A stretch of DNA of 64,000 nucleotides from Micromonospora sp. FIMYZ51 (GTDB lineage Bacteria; Actinomycetota; Actinomycetes; Mycobacteriales; Micromonosporaceae). The DNA lies in contig NZ_CP134706.1 in assembly GCF_038246755.1 (NCBI RefSeq), positions 5,084,001-5,148,000 of the forward strand, given 5' to 3'. The notes beneath the pieces are model-generated. The model saw nothing but the letters and a program-made list of their open reading frames with translations. It did no database searches and was not told where the DNA came from. Shown here in pieces: positions 18,164 through 28,771 of the stretch (position 1 is its first letter; every line of letters begins with the position of its first letter). Position numbers and translations under genes: made by a program.

Positions 18164-19284
18164 CCATGGCAGTCCCCTACTTCGACTTCGCCAACCGCTA
18201 CGCCGGCTGGACGGAGGACATCCTGGCAGCGGTCCAGGATGTCGCCGAGTCGGACGAGTTCATCCTCAAGTCCCGGGTCGCCGCCTTCGAGGCGGCGGTG
18301 GCGCAGCGGACCGGTGCCGCCGAGGCCATCGCCGTGGCCAGCGGCACCGGCGCGTTGACGGTGATCCTGTCGGCGCTGGAGATCGGGCCCGGCGACGACG
18401 TGGTGACCCCCGCCTTCTCGTTCATCTCCTCGGCCAGCACGATAGCCCTGCGCGGTGCCCGCCCGGTCTTCGCCGACGTCGACTACGACACGGCGATGCT
18501 TACCGTGGCGGCGGTCGAGGCCGTCCGGACCGCCGCGAGCCGAGCGATCGTGCCGGCGTACCTCTTCGCGAGCAGTCCCGACATGCCGGCGCTGCGGGCG
18601 CTGGCCGACCGCCATTCGATGCGCCTGATCGAGGACAGCGCCGTCGCGCTCGGTGGTCGGGTCGCGGGCCGGCCCGCCGGCCGCTACGGCGATGCCGGGG
18701 TGTACTCGTTCTTCCCCGGCAAGCCGCTGGGCGGGATCGGGGATGCCGGCATGATCGTCACGGATGATCCGGAGCTGGCCGTCACCTGCCGGATGCTGCG
18801 CAACCACGGCCAGGATCTGAAGGTCCGCTTCCTGCACCACCTGGTCGGCTTCAACAGCCGGATGGACGAGGTCACGGCGGGGTTCCTGCTCCGCCGGCTG
18901 CCGCACCTCGACCAGTTCCTCGCCGACCGCCGCCGGCTGGCCCGGCAGTACGGCGAGTTGCTGCGCGAGGCGGCCCCGGCCGTGCTGACGCCGCCCGGGG
19001 ACCTCGCCGAGCAGGCGGTCTACACCTACGTCGTACGCGCACCACTTCGGGACGACCTGCGCGCCTACCTGGCCGGGCGGGGTATCGAGACGAAGGTCTA
19101 CTATCCCCGGCCGCTGCATCTGCAACCCGCGTTCCGCCAGCTCGGCCACGGGCCGGGCGATTTTCCGGTCGCCGAACGGCTGTCCCGCGAGTGCCTGGCG
19201 CTCCCGCTTCACCCGGAGCTGCCCGACGGTACCGTCGAGCGGGTCGTCGAGGAGATCGCCCGCTTCTACCGGCAGGGCGCATGA
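18160..19284 (+). CDS. DegT/DnrJ/EryC1 aminotransferase (second)
   Basis: A 374-residue PLP aminotransferase, related to but clearly distinct from its left neighbour. It has AVASGTGALTVIL (58-70), RLIEDSAVALGG (155-166, Asp D159), PLP lysine K188 in SFFPGKPLGGIGDAG, and IETKVYYPRPLH near the C-terminus. GTG at 18160 gives a GTGA overlap with the previous stop; an in-frame ATG is six bases further in. Two tandem DegT enzymes suggest two separate amino groups in the product, or a heterodimer. Substrate unknown. Confidence 0.9.
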   Translation: MTMAVPYFDFANRYAGWTEDILAAVQDVAESDEFILKSRVAAFEAAVAQRTGAAEAIAVASGTGALTVILSALEIGPGDDVVTPAFSFISSASTIALRGARPVFADVDYDTAMLTVAAVEAVRTAASRAIVPAYLFASSPDMPALRALADRHSMRLIEDSAVALGGRVAGRPAGRYGDAGVYSFFPGKPLGGIGDAGMIVTDDPELAVTCRMLRNHGQDLKVRFLHHLVGFNSRMDEVTAGFLLRRLPHLDQFLADRRRLARQYGELLREAAPAVLTPPGDLAEQAVYTYVVRAPLRDDLRAYLAGRGIETKVYYPRPLHLQPAFRQLGHGPGDFPVAERLSRECLALPLHPELPDGTVERVVEEIARFYRQGA

Positions 19285-20144
19285 CGGCGGTGGGAGTCTG
19301 GGCCAGCCGGGTCTGCGGGATCGGTGACGAGGCCGCTCCGGATCTCGTCGGGCAGCTTGAGCTACACCGCGACCTGGGCCTGTCCGGTGTGGAGTTGCGC
19401 ACCATCGACGGTCGCGGGCTGCACGAACTGCGTACCGGCGAGGTCGACGACCTGTGCCGGCAGGTCGCGGCCTCCGGGCTGCGGGTACCGGTGCTGGACA
19501 CGCCGATCGGCAACTGGTCCACAAGCGTCGGCACCGATCTCGACACCGAACTGTCGGTGCTCGACCGCACCGCAGCCGTCGCGCACGCATTGAACTGCCG
19601 GTGGTTGCGGGTGATGTCGTACCCCACCGACGGCCGGCCGGACGAGGCGTGGGCCGCCGAGTCGCTGCGGCGCATGCGGCTGCTTACCGACGAGGCACGC
19701 CGGCTCGACGTCGTGCTGCTGCACGAGAACTGCCAGGGCTGGGCGGGGGCCTCCGCCGCCAACACGCTGCGCCTGCTCGACCATGTCGACAGCCCGCACC
19801 TCAGGCTGATCTTCGACGTGGGCAACGGCCTGGCCTACGGCTACCAGGCCGAGGAGTTCCTCGCCGAGGTACTGCCCTTCGTCGAGCACGTACACATCAA
19901 GAACGGCCACCGCGACCCGGACGGGCAGGCCCGGTTCACCCTGCCCGACTCCGGCGAACTGGACCTGGCCGCCTGCATCCGCCGGTTGGAGGCGGCGGGT
20001 TACCGGGGCTGGTACAGCCTGGAGCCGCACGTGGCGCACATCCCGCACCTTCAGGTGTCGGGTGATGCGGGGCAGTTGGCACAGAGCTACCGCAGCTACG
20101 CGACGCGGTTCCGCCCGATCGTCGAAGCGGCGGTACGGCCGTGA
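19281..20144 (+). CDS. Sugar phosphate isomerase/epimerase-type TIM barrel (AP endonuclease 2 superfamily)
   Basis: A 287-residue protein of the xylose-isomerase-like TIM-barrel superfamily (IolE/IolI, hydroxypyruvate isomerase, sugar epimerases). Metal-ligand candidates are in LLHENCQGW (Glu after strand 5), LIFDVGNGLAYG (Asp), EHVHIKNGH (His) and WYSLEPHVAH (Glu) near the C-terminus. ATG at 19281 forms an ATGA overlap with the DegT gene; more upstream codons lie inside that gene. It probably isomerises, epimerises or dehydrates a sugar or keto-acid intermediate. Specific activity cannot be told. Confidence 0.8.
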   Translation: MTAVGVWASRVCGIGDEAAPDLVGQLELHRDLGLSGVELRTIDGRGLHELRTGEVDDLCRQVAASGLRVPVLDTPIGNWSTSVGTDLDTELSVLDRTAAVAHALNCRWLRVMSYPTDGRPDEAWAAESLRRMRLLTDEARRLDVVLLHENCQGWAGASAANTLRLLDHVDSPHLRLIFDVGNGLAYGYQAEEFLAEVLPFVEHVHIKNGHRDPDGQARFTLPDSGELDLAACIRRLEAAGYRGWYSLEPHVAHIPHLQVSGDAGQLAQSYRSYATRFRPIVEAAVRP

Positions 20145-21442
20145 CCCCCGGCTGGAGCCGGGCCGACCTGGACTGGTTGCTGGAGTTCATGGCGGTGGAC
20201 TCCGTGTCGCCGTTGGAGGGCGGCCGGATCGCCGCCACCCGGGCGGCGCAGGAGGTGTTCCTCGCGGGTGCCCGGGAGCGCGGCTTCCAGCTGCGCTGTT
20301 ACGCCGGCCCGACGGCGGCCGAGATGACGGCCGAGGACGTCCCGATGCAGGTACGACGGGCGCTTGCGGCCGACCCGCACGCCTTCCTGGACGCCCAGCC
20401 CTCGCTGGTGGTGGCCATGGGCGAGCACGCGCCAGCCCAGCGGCGACTGGTCATCAACTTTCACGTCGACACCGTCGGCCCGCACCTCGAACCGCATCTC
20501 GACGGCGACATCCTGCACGGCCGGGGCGCCGTCGATGACAAGGGACCCGGGGTGGCCGCCGCGGTCGGCGTCGCCGCCGCTTTCGCGGAGCACCCCTGGC
20601 TGGCCCGACGCATCGAGGTCCTGCTGACCAGCGTGCCGGGTGAGGAAGGCGGCGCGATGGGCGTGTTCGGCACCCGCTGGCTGGTGCGGCAGGGCTACAC
20701 CGGCCGACTGATGATCTTCGCCGAGCCCACCGGCGGCCGGGTGCTGGACGCCTGCACGGCGGCGATGACCCCCCGACTCCGGGTGGCCGGCGAGGGCAGC
20801 ACTGACGACCATCCCGGCGACGGGCACAACGCCACCGTGGCGCTGGGTTTCCTCGCGGACCATCTGGTCCGCGCCGTCGGCCCCCGGGCCGCCGCCCTCG
20901 GCGCCAAGCTCTGCGTCGCCGGCCTGCACACCGGGACCGCCCACAACCGGGTGTACGGCGAGGGCGAGTTGCTGCTCAACATCGCCTATCGGGACCAGGC
21001 CAGTGCCGAGAGGCTTGCCCACGAGGTGCAGCGGGCGGTGGACGAGGCCCGCGACGTCTTCGCCAAGGCGCACCTCGGCAACCCGTTCACCGCCCGGCTG
21101 GTCGACGACTGGGACCGGGTGGTGCGGTTGGACTGGCTCAAGCGCGGGCTGCCGGTGCTCGACAACCGCGACCCGGAGCTGGAGGAGGTGCTCGCCGCGG
21201 CGGGATTTCCCCGGCACGACGGTCTGGCCGACGGCAGCGCCTTCACCTGTGACGCCATCTGGGCCGGCGGGCCCGGCCGGTACGTCGCGGTGTGCGGACC
21301 GGGCCGGCTCGACGAGAACGGCGCGCACACCGCAGCCGAGTGGGTACGGGTCAGCGAGCTGGCGACCTACGCGAGAAAGATCCGCGACCTCGTGGTGCGT
21401 TTCGGCGCCCACGTGCCGACAGTAACGGGAGAGACATGGTAA
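20141..21442 (+). CDS. M20 family metallo-hydrolase (ArgE/DapE/CPG2-like)
   Basis: A 433-residue di-zinc amidohydrolase. Metal and catalytic motifs are NFHVDTVG (H108, D110), GRGAVDDKG (D132), PGEEGG (E168, E169) and IFAEPTGG, with a late His in ENGAHTAAEW. These enzymes remove N-acyl groups or cleave C-terminal amino acids. GTG at 20141 overlaps the previous gene by four bases, and the end overlaps the next by seven. In a pathway starting from an N-acetyl-sugar it could be the deacetylase, or it could trim an amide-linked protecting group as in ArgE/LysK logic (inference). Confidence 0.88.
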   Translation: MTPGWSRADLDWLLEFMAVDSVSPLEGGRIAATRAAQEVFLAGARERGFQLRCYAGPTAAEMTAEDVPMQVRRALAADPHAFLDAQPSLVVAMGEHAPAQRRLVINFHVDTVGPHLEPHLDGDILHGRGAVDDKGPGVAAAVGVAAAFAEHPWLARRIEVLLTSVPGEEGGAMGVFGTRWLVRQGYTGRLMIFAEPTGGRVLDACTAAMTPRLRVAGEGSTDDHPGDGHNATVALGFLADHLVRAVGPRAAALGAKLCVAGLHTGTAHNRVYGEGELLLNIAYRDQASAERLAHEVQRAVDEARDVFAKAHLGNPFTARLVDDWDRVVRLDWLKRGLPVLDNRDPELEEVLAAAGFPRHDGLADGSAFTCDAIWAGGPGRYVAVCGPGRLDENGAHTAAEWVRVSELATYARKIRDLVVRFGAHVPTVTGETW

Positions 21443-22554
21443 ACAGCGTGACGGTCGAGCACAGCCAGCTCGCCGCCTTCGTCCGGACGGTGTTGCTGCG
21501 GTGCGGGCTCGACGAGCCGGCGGCGACGACAGCGACCGAGGTGATCTGCTACGCCGACATACACGGTTTCACCACCCACGGCACCAACGCGCTGGCCGGG
21601 ATCTACGCTCCTCGGCTGCGCGCCGGGAGCATCCGGCCGAACGCGCAACCCAAGGTCGTGGTCGAGACCGCGACCACCGCCGTCATCGACGGTGACAACG
21701 GCCTGGGCGCCGTCACCATGGTGGCCGCCGTCGACCTGGCCGCGGTCAAGGCGCGCGAGCTGGGCATCGGCATGGTGACGGTACGCAACAGCAGCCACTT
21801 CGGCAGCGCCGGCTACTACGCCAGCCGGGTCGCCGCCAACGGTCTGGTCGGGATCGTCATGTCCAACTGTGGCGCACAGGGTGTCGTGCCACCGTTGGGC
21901 GGCGTCAAGCGGCTGCTCGGCACCAACCCGCTGAGCGCGGCGGTGCCGGTGTCGCACGGTGCACCGTTCGTGCTGGACATGAGCGCCACCGCCGTGGCCA
22001 CCGGCAAGATCCGGGCGGCCCAGCGGGAAGGACGGCCGGTTCCCGAGGGCTGGCTGGTCTGCCCCGACGGTTCGACCACTACCGACCCCGACGCCTACTT
22101 CGCCGGGCAGGCCGACGTGGCCTGGCTGGGCGGGGCGGCGCAGACCGGCGGCGCAAAGGGATACGGTCTGGCGTTGCTCGTCGACCTGTTGTGCGGGCCG
22201 CTCGCCGGCGCGGCGTACGGACCCCGGCCGCAGGCGTTGACCGAGACCGAACCGGCCGAGGACGTGAACATCGGCCAGTTGGCCCTGGTGATCGATCCCG
22301 CCGCGTTCGGCGTCGCGGAAAGCTTCCCGATCGAGACCCGGGCGCTGTTGGACACGGTGTCGGCCTCGCCCGCCGCGGCCGGAGCGCGGGTCACGTATCC
22401 GGGTGCCCCCGAGGCCGAGCGCGCCGAGGTGTCCCACGCCGAGGGGATCCGGCTGCCGGACCACGTCGCCGGCCAGTTGGTGAAGCTGGGTGCCGAGCTC
22501 GACGTGCCGGTCCCGGCCGCGCTCACCGCGCTCGTCGGGACGGGACAGTCATGA
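21436..22554 (+). CDS. Ldh2/malate-lactate dehydrogenase family NAD(P)-dependent 2-hydroxyacid oxidoreductase
   Basis: A 372-residue member of the non-Rossmann malate/L-lactate dehydrogenase family (AllD, ComC, DlgD, Pip2C reductase relatives). These reduce 2-keto acids or cyclic imines with NAD(P)H. It shows DIHGFTTHGTN (41-51), RNSSHFGSAGYY with the catalytic His H121, LDMSATAVATGKI, and GGAKGYGLALLVDLL. ATG at 21436 overlaps the M20 stop by 7 bp behind GGGAGAG. It is coupled downstream by ATGA. It may make a hydroxy acid or reduce an imine in the cluster pathway; substrate not known. Confidence 0.88.
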   Translation: MVNSVTVEHSQLAAFVRTVLLRCGLDEPAATTATEVICYADIHGFTTHGTNALAGIYAPRLRAGSIRPNAQPKVVVETATTAVIDGDNGLGAVTMVAAVDLAAVKARELGIGMVTVRNSSHFGSAGYYASRVAANGLVGIVMSNCGAQGVVPPLGGVKRLLGTNPLSAAVPVSHGAPFVLDMSATAVATGKIRAAQREGRPVPEGWLVCPDGSTTTDPDAYFAGQADVAWLGGAAQTGGAKGYGLALLVDLLCGPLAGAAYGPRPQALTETEPAEDVNIGQLALVIDPAAFGVAESFPIETRALLDTVSASPAAAGARVTYPGAPEAERAEVSHAEGIRLPDHVAGQLVKLGAELDVPVPAALTALVGTGQS

Positions 22555-23873
22555 GGATCGGCGTCGTCGGCCTCGGCGTGATCGCCCCGTACTTCCTCCG
22601 GGCGATCGAGGACGACGAACAGCTCACCCTGACCGCCGTCGCCGACCGCAACCCGGCGAAGCTCGCGGACTGGACCGACCCGGCCCGTGGCGTGGCGACC
22701 TACACCGACCATCGGGAACTGCTCGCCTCGGGCCTGGTCGACGCGGTCGTGCTCACCCTGCCGAACGCGGTGCACGCGCAGGTGGCCGCCGACGCGCTCC
22801 GGGCCGGCGTGCACGTGTGCTGCGAGAAGCCGATGACGGTGCACCTGGCCGACGCCCGCAAGCTGGTGGCGTTGGCGCGCACATCCGGCCGTACGCTGTT
22901 CACCGCCTTTCATCGGCGCTACAACCGCAACGTGGCCGCGTTGCGGGACAGCGTGGGCGATCCGGCGACCATCGAGCGTCTGGTGTGCCGCTACTCCGAA
23001 CGCATCGAGGAGCACACCGGTTCGGAGGCGTGGTATCTCGACCAGGATCTGGGCGGCGGTGGCTGCATCATCGACAACGGCCCGAACGCGCTCGACGCGG
23101 TGCGGACGATAGTCGGCGATCTGGAACTGCTCGACGCCACCATCGGGGATGTCCGGCGTGGCGTGGAGTTCTGCGCCGAACTCCAGTTGCGTTCCGTGGA
23201 CGGGGTGCGGGTCACCATCGAACTGGACTGGGCCCTGCCCTCGGGCGAGGTCAAGGACATCACCGTGTACGGAAAGGACGGTTCGGTCCGCTCGGCCGAC
23301 ATGCTTGCCGGATTTCCGGGGTTCAAGAGCTCGCTCGACCACGAGTACGCCGCGATCATGGCCGACTTCCGGCACGCGGTATCGCTCGGGCAGGCGTACA
23401 CCGATGCCGGCCCGGAGATCGTGGCGCTCGTCGAGCAGGCGTACGCGGTCGCCCGGCGCAAGGAACCCCGGCTGCGCATGCAGTCGAAACAGCCGACCGT
23501 GGCCCGGTTCGTGAAGCTGATGTTCCACCGCCGCGACGAACGCGGCATGACCATGTCACCGTGGCTGTCCCGGTGCGTCCGGCAGGGTGAGATCCACGAA
23601 CTGGTGACCACCACGGACCAGCCGACCCGGCCCGGTGACCGGGTGGACGCCGTCGGCTTCCTCGGGTTCGCCGAGTTCGCCGTGGCCACCGTGGTGCAGC
23701 GGGGCGACGTGGTGGTCTGCAACGGCCAGCGGATCGGCACGGTCGCCGGTTTCGACGAATGTCACTGGCCCAACCACTACAACATCCTCATCGACACCGA
23801 GCGCATCGTGACCGCCGAGGACCTAAGCTTGCAGGTCGGCGATTCGCTCCAACTGTTGGAGGTGGTGCCATGA
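22551..23873 (+). CDS. Gfo/Idh/MocA oxidoreductase with extra C-terminal domain (second)
   Basis: A 440-residue protein. Residues 1-320 are a typical Gfo/Idh/MocA enzyme: GVVGLGVIAPYF (4-15), EKP at 92-94, and GGGGCIIDNGPNALDAV where most members have GGG..D.G.H..D (His replaced by Asn or shifted). Residues about 330-440 form an additional domain with alternating beta-like strands (VDAVGFLGFAEFAVATVV, RIGTVAGFDECHWPNHYNI) that I cannot name. ATG at 22551 (ATGA overlap) is the start. In the WbpB role it could oxidise C3 of a UDP-uronate ahead of the DegT enzymes, but that is inference. Confidence 0.82.
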   Translation: MRIGVVGLGVIAPYFLRAIEDDEQLTLTAVADRNPAKLADWTDPARGVATYTDHRELLASGLVDAVVLTLPNAVHAQVAADALRAGVHVCCEKPMTVHLADARKLVALARTSGRTLFTAFHRRYNRNVAALRDSVGDPATIERLVCRYSERIEEHTGSEAWYLDQDLGGGGCIIDNGPNALDAVRTIVGDLELLDATIGDVRRGVEFCAELQLRSVDGVRVTIELDWALPSGEVKDITVYGKDGSVRSADMLAGFPGFKSSLDHEYAAIMADFRHAVSLGQAYTDAGPEIVALVEQAYAVARRKEPRLRMQSKQPTVARFVKLMFHRRDERGMTMSPWLSRCVRQGEIHELVTTTDQPTRPGDRVDAVGFLGFAEFAVATVVQRGDVVVCNGQRIGTVAGFDECHWPNHYNILIDTERIVTAEDLSLQVGDSLQLLEVVP

Positions 23874-24544
23874 CCGCGCAAGCACATCTGCCCGTGGCCG
23901 AGGTCTCGGTCACCCCGCCGGTCGCGGCGGCTTTTCCCGATGTCCGGGTGCTCTGTGTCGAGGCCGACGTGGGCGGCGGTGCGGCCATCGCAGAGGTGGT
24001 CCAGGAGCACTGGGCGCAGCAGCACGGCAGGTGGCACGGGGTGGGCAAGGCGGAGATCCGGTCGCATCCCGCGATCGACGCCTATCGCCGCTTCTCCCGG
24101 CAGATCGGCGTGGATCCGGACCGGCAACCGCCGTCGATCCAGGCACTCATCGAGCGCGGGCTGCGGACGAAACCACTCGGCAACTGGCCGAAGATCAACC
24201 CGACCGTGGACGCGGTGAACGTGACCGCGGTGGCGACGATGGTCGCGCTCGGGGTGTTCGACGCGGATCGGCTCAGCGGTCCGGTCAAGCTGGCCCTGAG
24301 CCAGGGTGGCGAGCGCTTGCAGCCGATCGGCGCCCAAGAGGAACTGGAACTGGAGCCGGAGCGATTGATCCTGGCTGACGACGCCCGGGTGCTCTCGCTC
24401 TTCGCCCACCGCGACGGCGTGCACCAGGCCGTCCGGTCGGACACCCGCCGGGTGCTCCTGCTCGCCTGCGTCGTGGACGGCATCGCCCCCGACCACGCGG
24501 TGGAGGCGCTGCGGCACTGCGCCGACCTGCTGAACCTGCGCTGA
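23870..24544 (+). CDS. Stand-alone B3/B4 domain protein (PheT editing-domain-like)
   Basis: A 224-residue protein resembling the B3/B4 domain of the phenylalanyl-tRNA synthetase beta chain, which hydrolyses mis-acylated tRNA. Typical B3/B4 features are WHGVGKAEIRSHPAIDAYR (about 55-73), a segment around IQALIERGLR followed by INPTVDAVNVTAVATMV (about 107-123), and the later EELELEPERLILADDARVLS. No synthetase parts exist. ATG at 23870 overlaps the preceding stop by four bases; it is the last gene before a strong terminator. Free-standing B3/B4 proteins are poorly understood; here it could edit tRNA charged with an amino-acid-like intermediate, or act as a hydrolase in the pathway (inference). 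Confidence 0.82.
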   Translation: MTAQAHLPVAEVSVTPPVAAAFPDVRVLCVEADVGGGAAIAEVVQEHWAQQHGRWHGVGKAEIRSHPAIDAYRRFSRQIGVDPDRQPPSIQALIERGLRTKPLGNWPKINPTVDAVNVTAVATMVALGVFDADRLSGPVKLALSQGGERLQPIGAQEELELEPERLILADDARVLSLFAHRDGVHQAVRSDTRRVLLLACVVDGIAPDHAVEALRHCADLLNLR

Positions 24545-24584
24545 CCGAGGGGGTGCCGGCAGTTCGTCACCGGCACCCCCTCGG
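24545..24584. terminator. Perfect 15-bp stem terminator ending the cluster
   Basis: CCGAGGGGGTGCCGG (24545-24559) and CCGGCACCCCCTCGG (24570-24584) are exact inverted copies around a 10-base loop, starting at the base after the stop of the B3/B4 gene. The convergent rbpA gene ends at 24618, so the hairpin can serve both strands. It gives a clean right border of the accessory cluster. Confidence 0.85.
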
Positions 24585-24617
24585 CTACCGATCGATAGGC
24601 GTGCCGCGGCGGCCGGC

Positions 24618-24962
24618 TCAGCAGGTGCCGCGCCGGTGCCGCAGGGCGGCCAGAGCCTCCGCGAGGATCGCCTCCCCCTCGGCGTCGGTACGCCGCTCCT
24701 TCACGTACGCGAGATGCGTCTTGTACGGCTCGGCCCGGGTCCGGCCCGGCGGATCCTGCGCGTCCGGCCCGGCCGGTTGGCCGCAGCGGGGGCAGTCCCA
24801 GACCGACGGGGCCACCACGTCGGCGAGCAGCCGGATGTCGGTGCGGTGCCCGTTGCGGCACCAGTAGCTGACCGACCGGCACGGGACCGGCTGGTGACGT
24901 TCGGGGTGGCGTGGGGGCGCGGACCCGACGCGGGCGCCCCGGATGACATGACCGTTCGACAC
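24618..24962 (-). CDS. rbpA: RNA polymerase-binding protein RbpA
   Basis: A 114-residue RbpA-family protein, an actinobacterial RNA-polymerase-associated factor that stabilises the primary sigma factor and open complex. It shows VSYWCRNGHRTDI followed by WDCPRCGQPAG, the zinc-binding Cys/His set of the RbpA core, and a C-terminal THLAYVKERRTDAEGEAI helix that matches the sigma-binding domain. It is the first backbone gene to the right of the cluster, transcribed toward it. Downstream of secG in the same direction but separated by its own terminator. Confidence 0.88.
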   Translation of the reverse strand: MSNGHVIRGARVGSAPPRHPERHQPVPCRSVSYWCRNGHRTDIRLLADVVAPSVWDCPRCGQPAGPDAQDPPGRTRAEPYKTHLAYVKERRTDAEGEAILAEALAALRHRRGTC

Positions 24963-25041
24963 GGCGCTGACTCCTGTCGTGGGAGGGGGCCGCCGTCGAG
25001 GGGATGGACGGCGGGCGACGCGGTGCAGCGGCTGAAACGAA

Positions 25042-25077
25042 CTGCGCGCGGCCCGTCGAGTGACGAACCGCGCGCAG
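25042..25077 (-). terminator. Terminator of the gap-pgk-tpiA-secG operon
   Basis: CTGCGCGCGG (25042-25051) and CCGCGCGCAG (25068-25077) make a perfect 10-bp stem about 22 bp after the secG stop on the minus strand, followed in that direction by TTCGTTTC. No other use of this segment (24963-25099) is visible apart from the rbpA promoter. Confidence 0.7.
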
Positions 25078-25099
25078 ATTGTACGACCAGAGGGGCTGC

Positions 25100-25360
25100 T
25101 CAGACTCCCGTGCCCACTTCGAGGCGGAGCCAGAGGCCGAGCCCGATAATACAGGCGAACCAGACAATGCCCACCAGAACGGTGTAGCGGTCCAGGTTCT
25201 TCTCGGCGACCGACGAGCCAGCCAGGCTGGAACTCACGCCACCGCCGAACATGCTGGACATCCCACCACCCTTGCCGCGGTGCAGCAGGATCAGCAGGGT
25301 GAGCAGGACGCTCGTGGTGACCAGCAACACGATCAACGTGTAGGCGAACCAGATCGGCAT
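25100..25360 (-). CDS. secG: Preprotein translocase subunit SecG
   Basis: An 86-residue membrane protein with two hydrophobic segments (about 5-26 and 62-80) separated by the loop HRGKGGGMSSMFGGG typical of SecG. It assists SecYE/SecA protein export. It is the last gene of the gap-pgk-tpiA-secG group on the minus strand, which is the conserved actinobacterial arrangement. Confidence 0.95.
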   Translation of the reverse strand: MPIWFAYTLIVLLVTTSVLLTLLILLHRGKGGGMSSMFGGGVSSSLAGSSVAEKNLDRYTVLVGIVWFACIIGLGLWLRLEVGTGV

Positions 25361-25455
25361 GGCGGGGGTCAGTCCTCTCGTTACGATCCTCGCCCGGTCA
25401 GTTCGGGCACGGCGGCACCGACCGACGGACGGGCGGAGTCAAGGATAGCGAGCGA

Positions 25456-26246
25456 TCAGCCGGAGATGTGCTCCGGGAACCGGCAGATCTTCGCGAACTC
25501 CTCGGCGTCCAGGCTGGCGCCGCCCACCAGGGCGCCGTCCACGTCCGGCTGACTCATGATCGCGGCAACGTTCGACGACTTCACCGAGCCGCCGTAGAGG
25601 ATCCGGACCTGGTCGGCCGTGGCCTGGTCGAAGGTCTCGACCAGCCGGTTGCGCAGCGCGCCGCAGACCTCCTGGGCGTCGTCCGGGGTGGCCGTCTTGC
25701 CGGTGCCGATCGCCCAGACCGGCTCGTACGCGACGACGACCTTGGTGACCTGCTCGGCGGTCAGCCCCTTGAGCGCCGCGTCGAGCTGGTTGGCGCAGTG
25801 CGCCACGTGCCCGCCCTGCTCCCGGACGTCCAGCCCCTCGCCCACGCAGAGGATCGGGGTCAGCCCGTTCGCCAGCGCGGCCTGCACCTTGGCACCCACA
25901 AGCGCGTCGTCCTCGCGGTGGTACTCCCGCCGCTCGGAGTGCCCGACCACCACATACGTGCAGCCCAGCTTCGCCAGCATCGCCCCGGAGATCTCCCCGG
26001 TGTACGCGCCCGACGCGTGCGGCGAGAGGTCCTGCCCGCCGTAGCCGATCAGCAGCTTGTCGCCCTCGACCACGGTCTGCACCGTACGCAGGTCGGTGAA
26101 GGGCGGCAGGACCACCGTCTCCACCGCGGTCAGCTGCTGCTCGGTGAGGCTGGCCGCCAGCTTCTGCACCAGCAGGTTCGCCTCGAGGTGGTTGAGGTTC
26201 ATCTTCCAGTTGCCGGCCATCAGCGGCCGGCGGGGAGCGCTCGCCA

Positions 26247-26247
<1 letters not shown>
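25456..26247 (-). CDS. tpiA: Triosephosphate isomerase
   Basis: A 263-residue TIM barrel interconverting DHAP and GAP. Residues include NWKMN (about 13-17; K is catalytic), VVGHSERR (H), [15 protein letters not shown] (catalytic Glu and flexible loop 6) and ILYGGSVK (phosphate). ATG at 26247 overlaps the pgk stop by one base (TGATG), so translation is coupled. Length and motifs are normal. Confidence 0.97.
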
Positions 26248-28600
<2,353 letters not shown>

Positions 28601-28771
28601 TCATCTCGGCCACCCCGCCGACGGTCCGTGGGACCAGACCGCCGTGAGGCGGTGGGTACGGCGGAGATGCCGCTGCCGGCCCCCTTGCCGTACGCAGCGA
28701 CCATATCCGAGCGCGCCGAACCGCGCTGCGCCGGGTGGTTCCCCGCTGCGTGCTGACGACCCACCGTCCTA

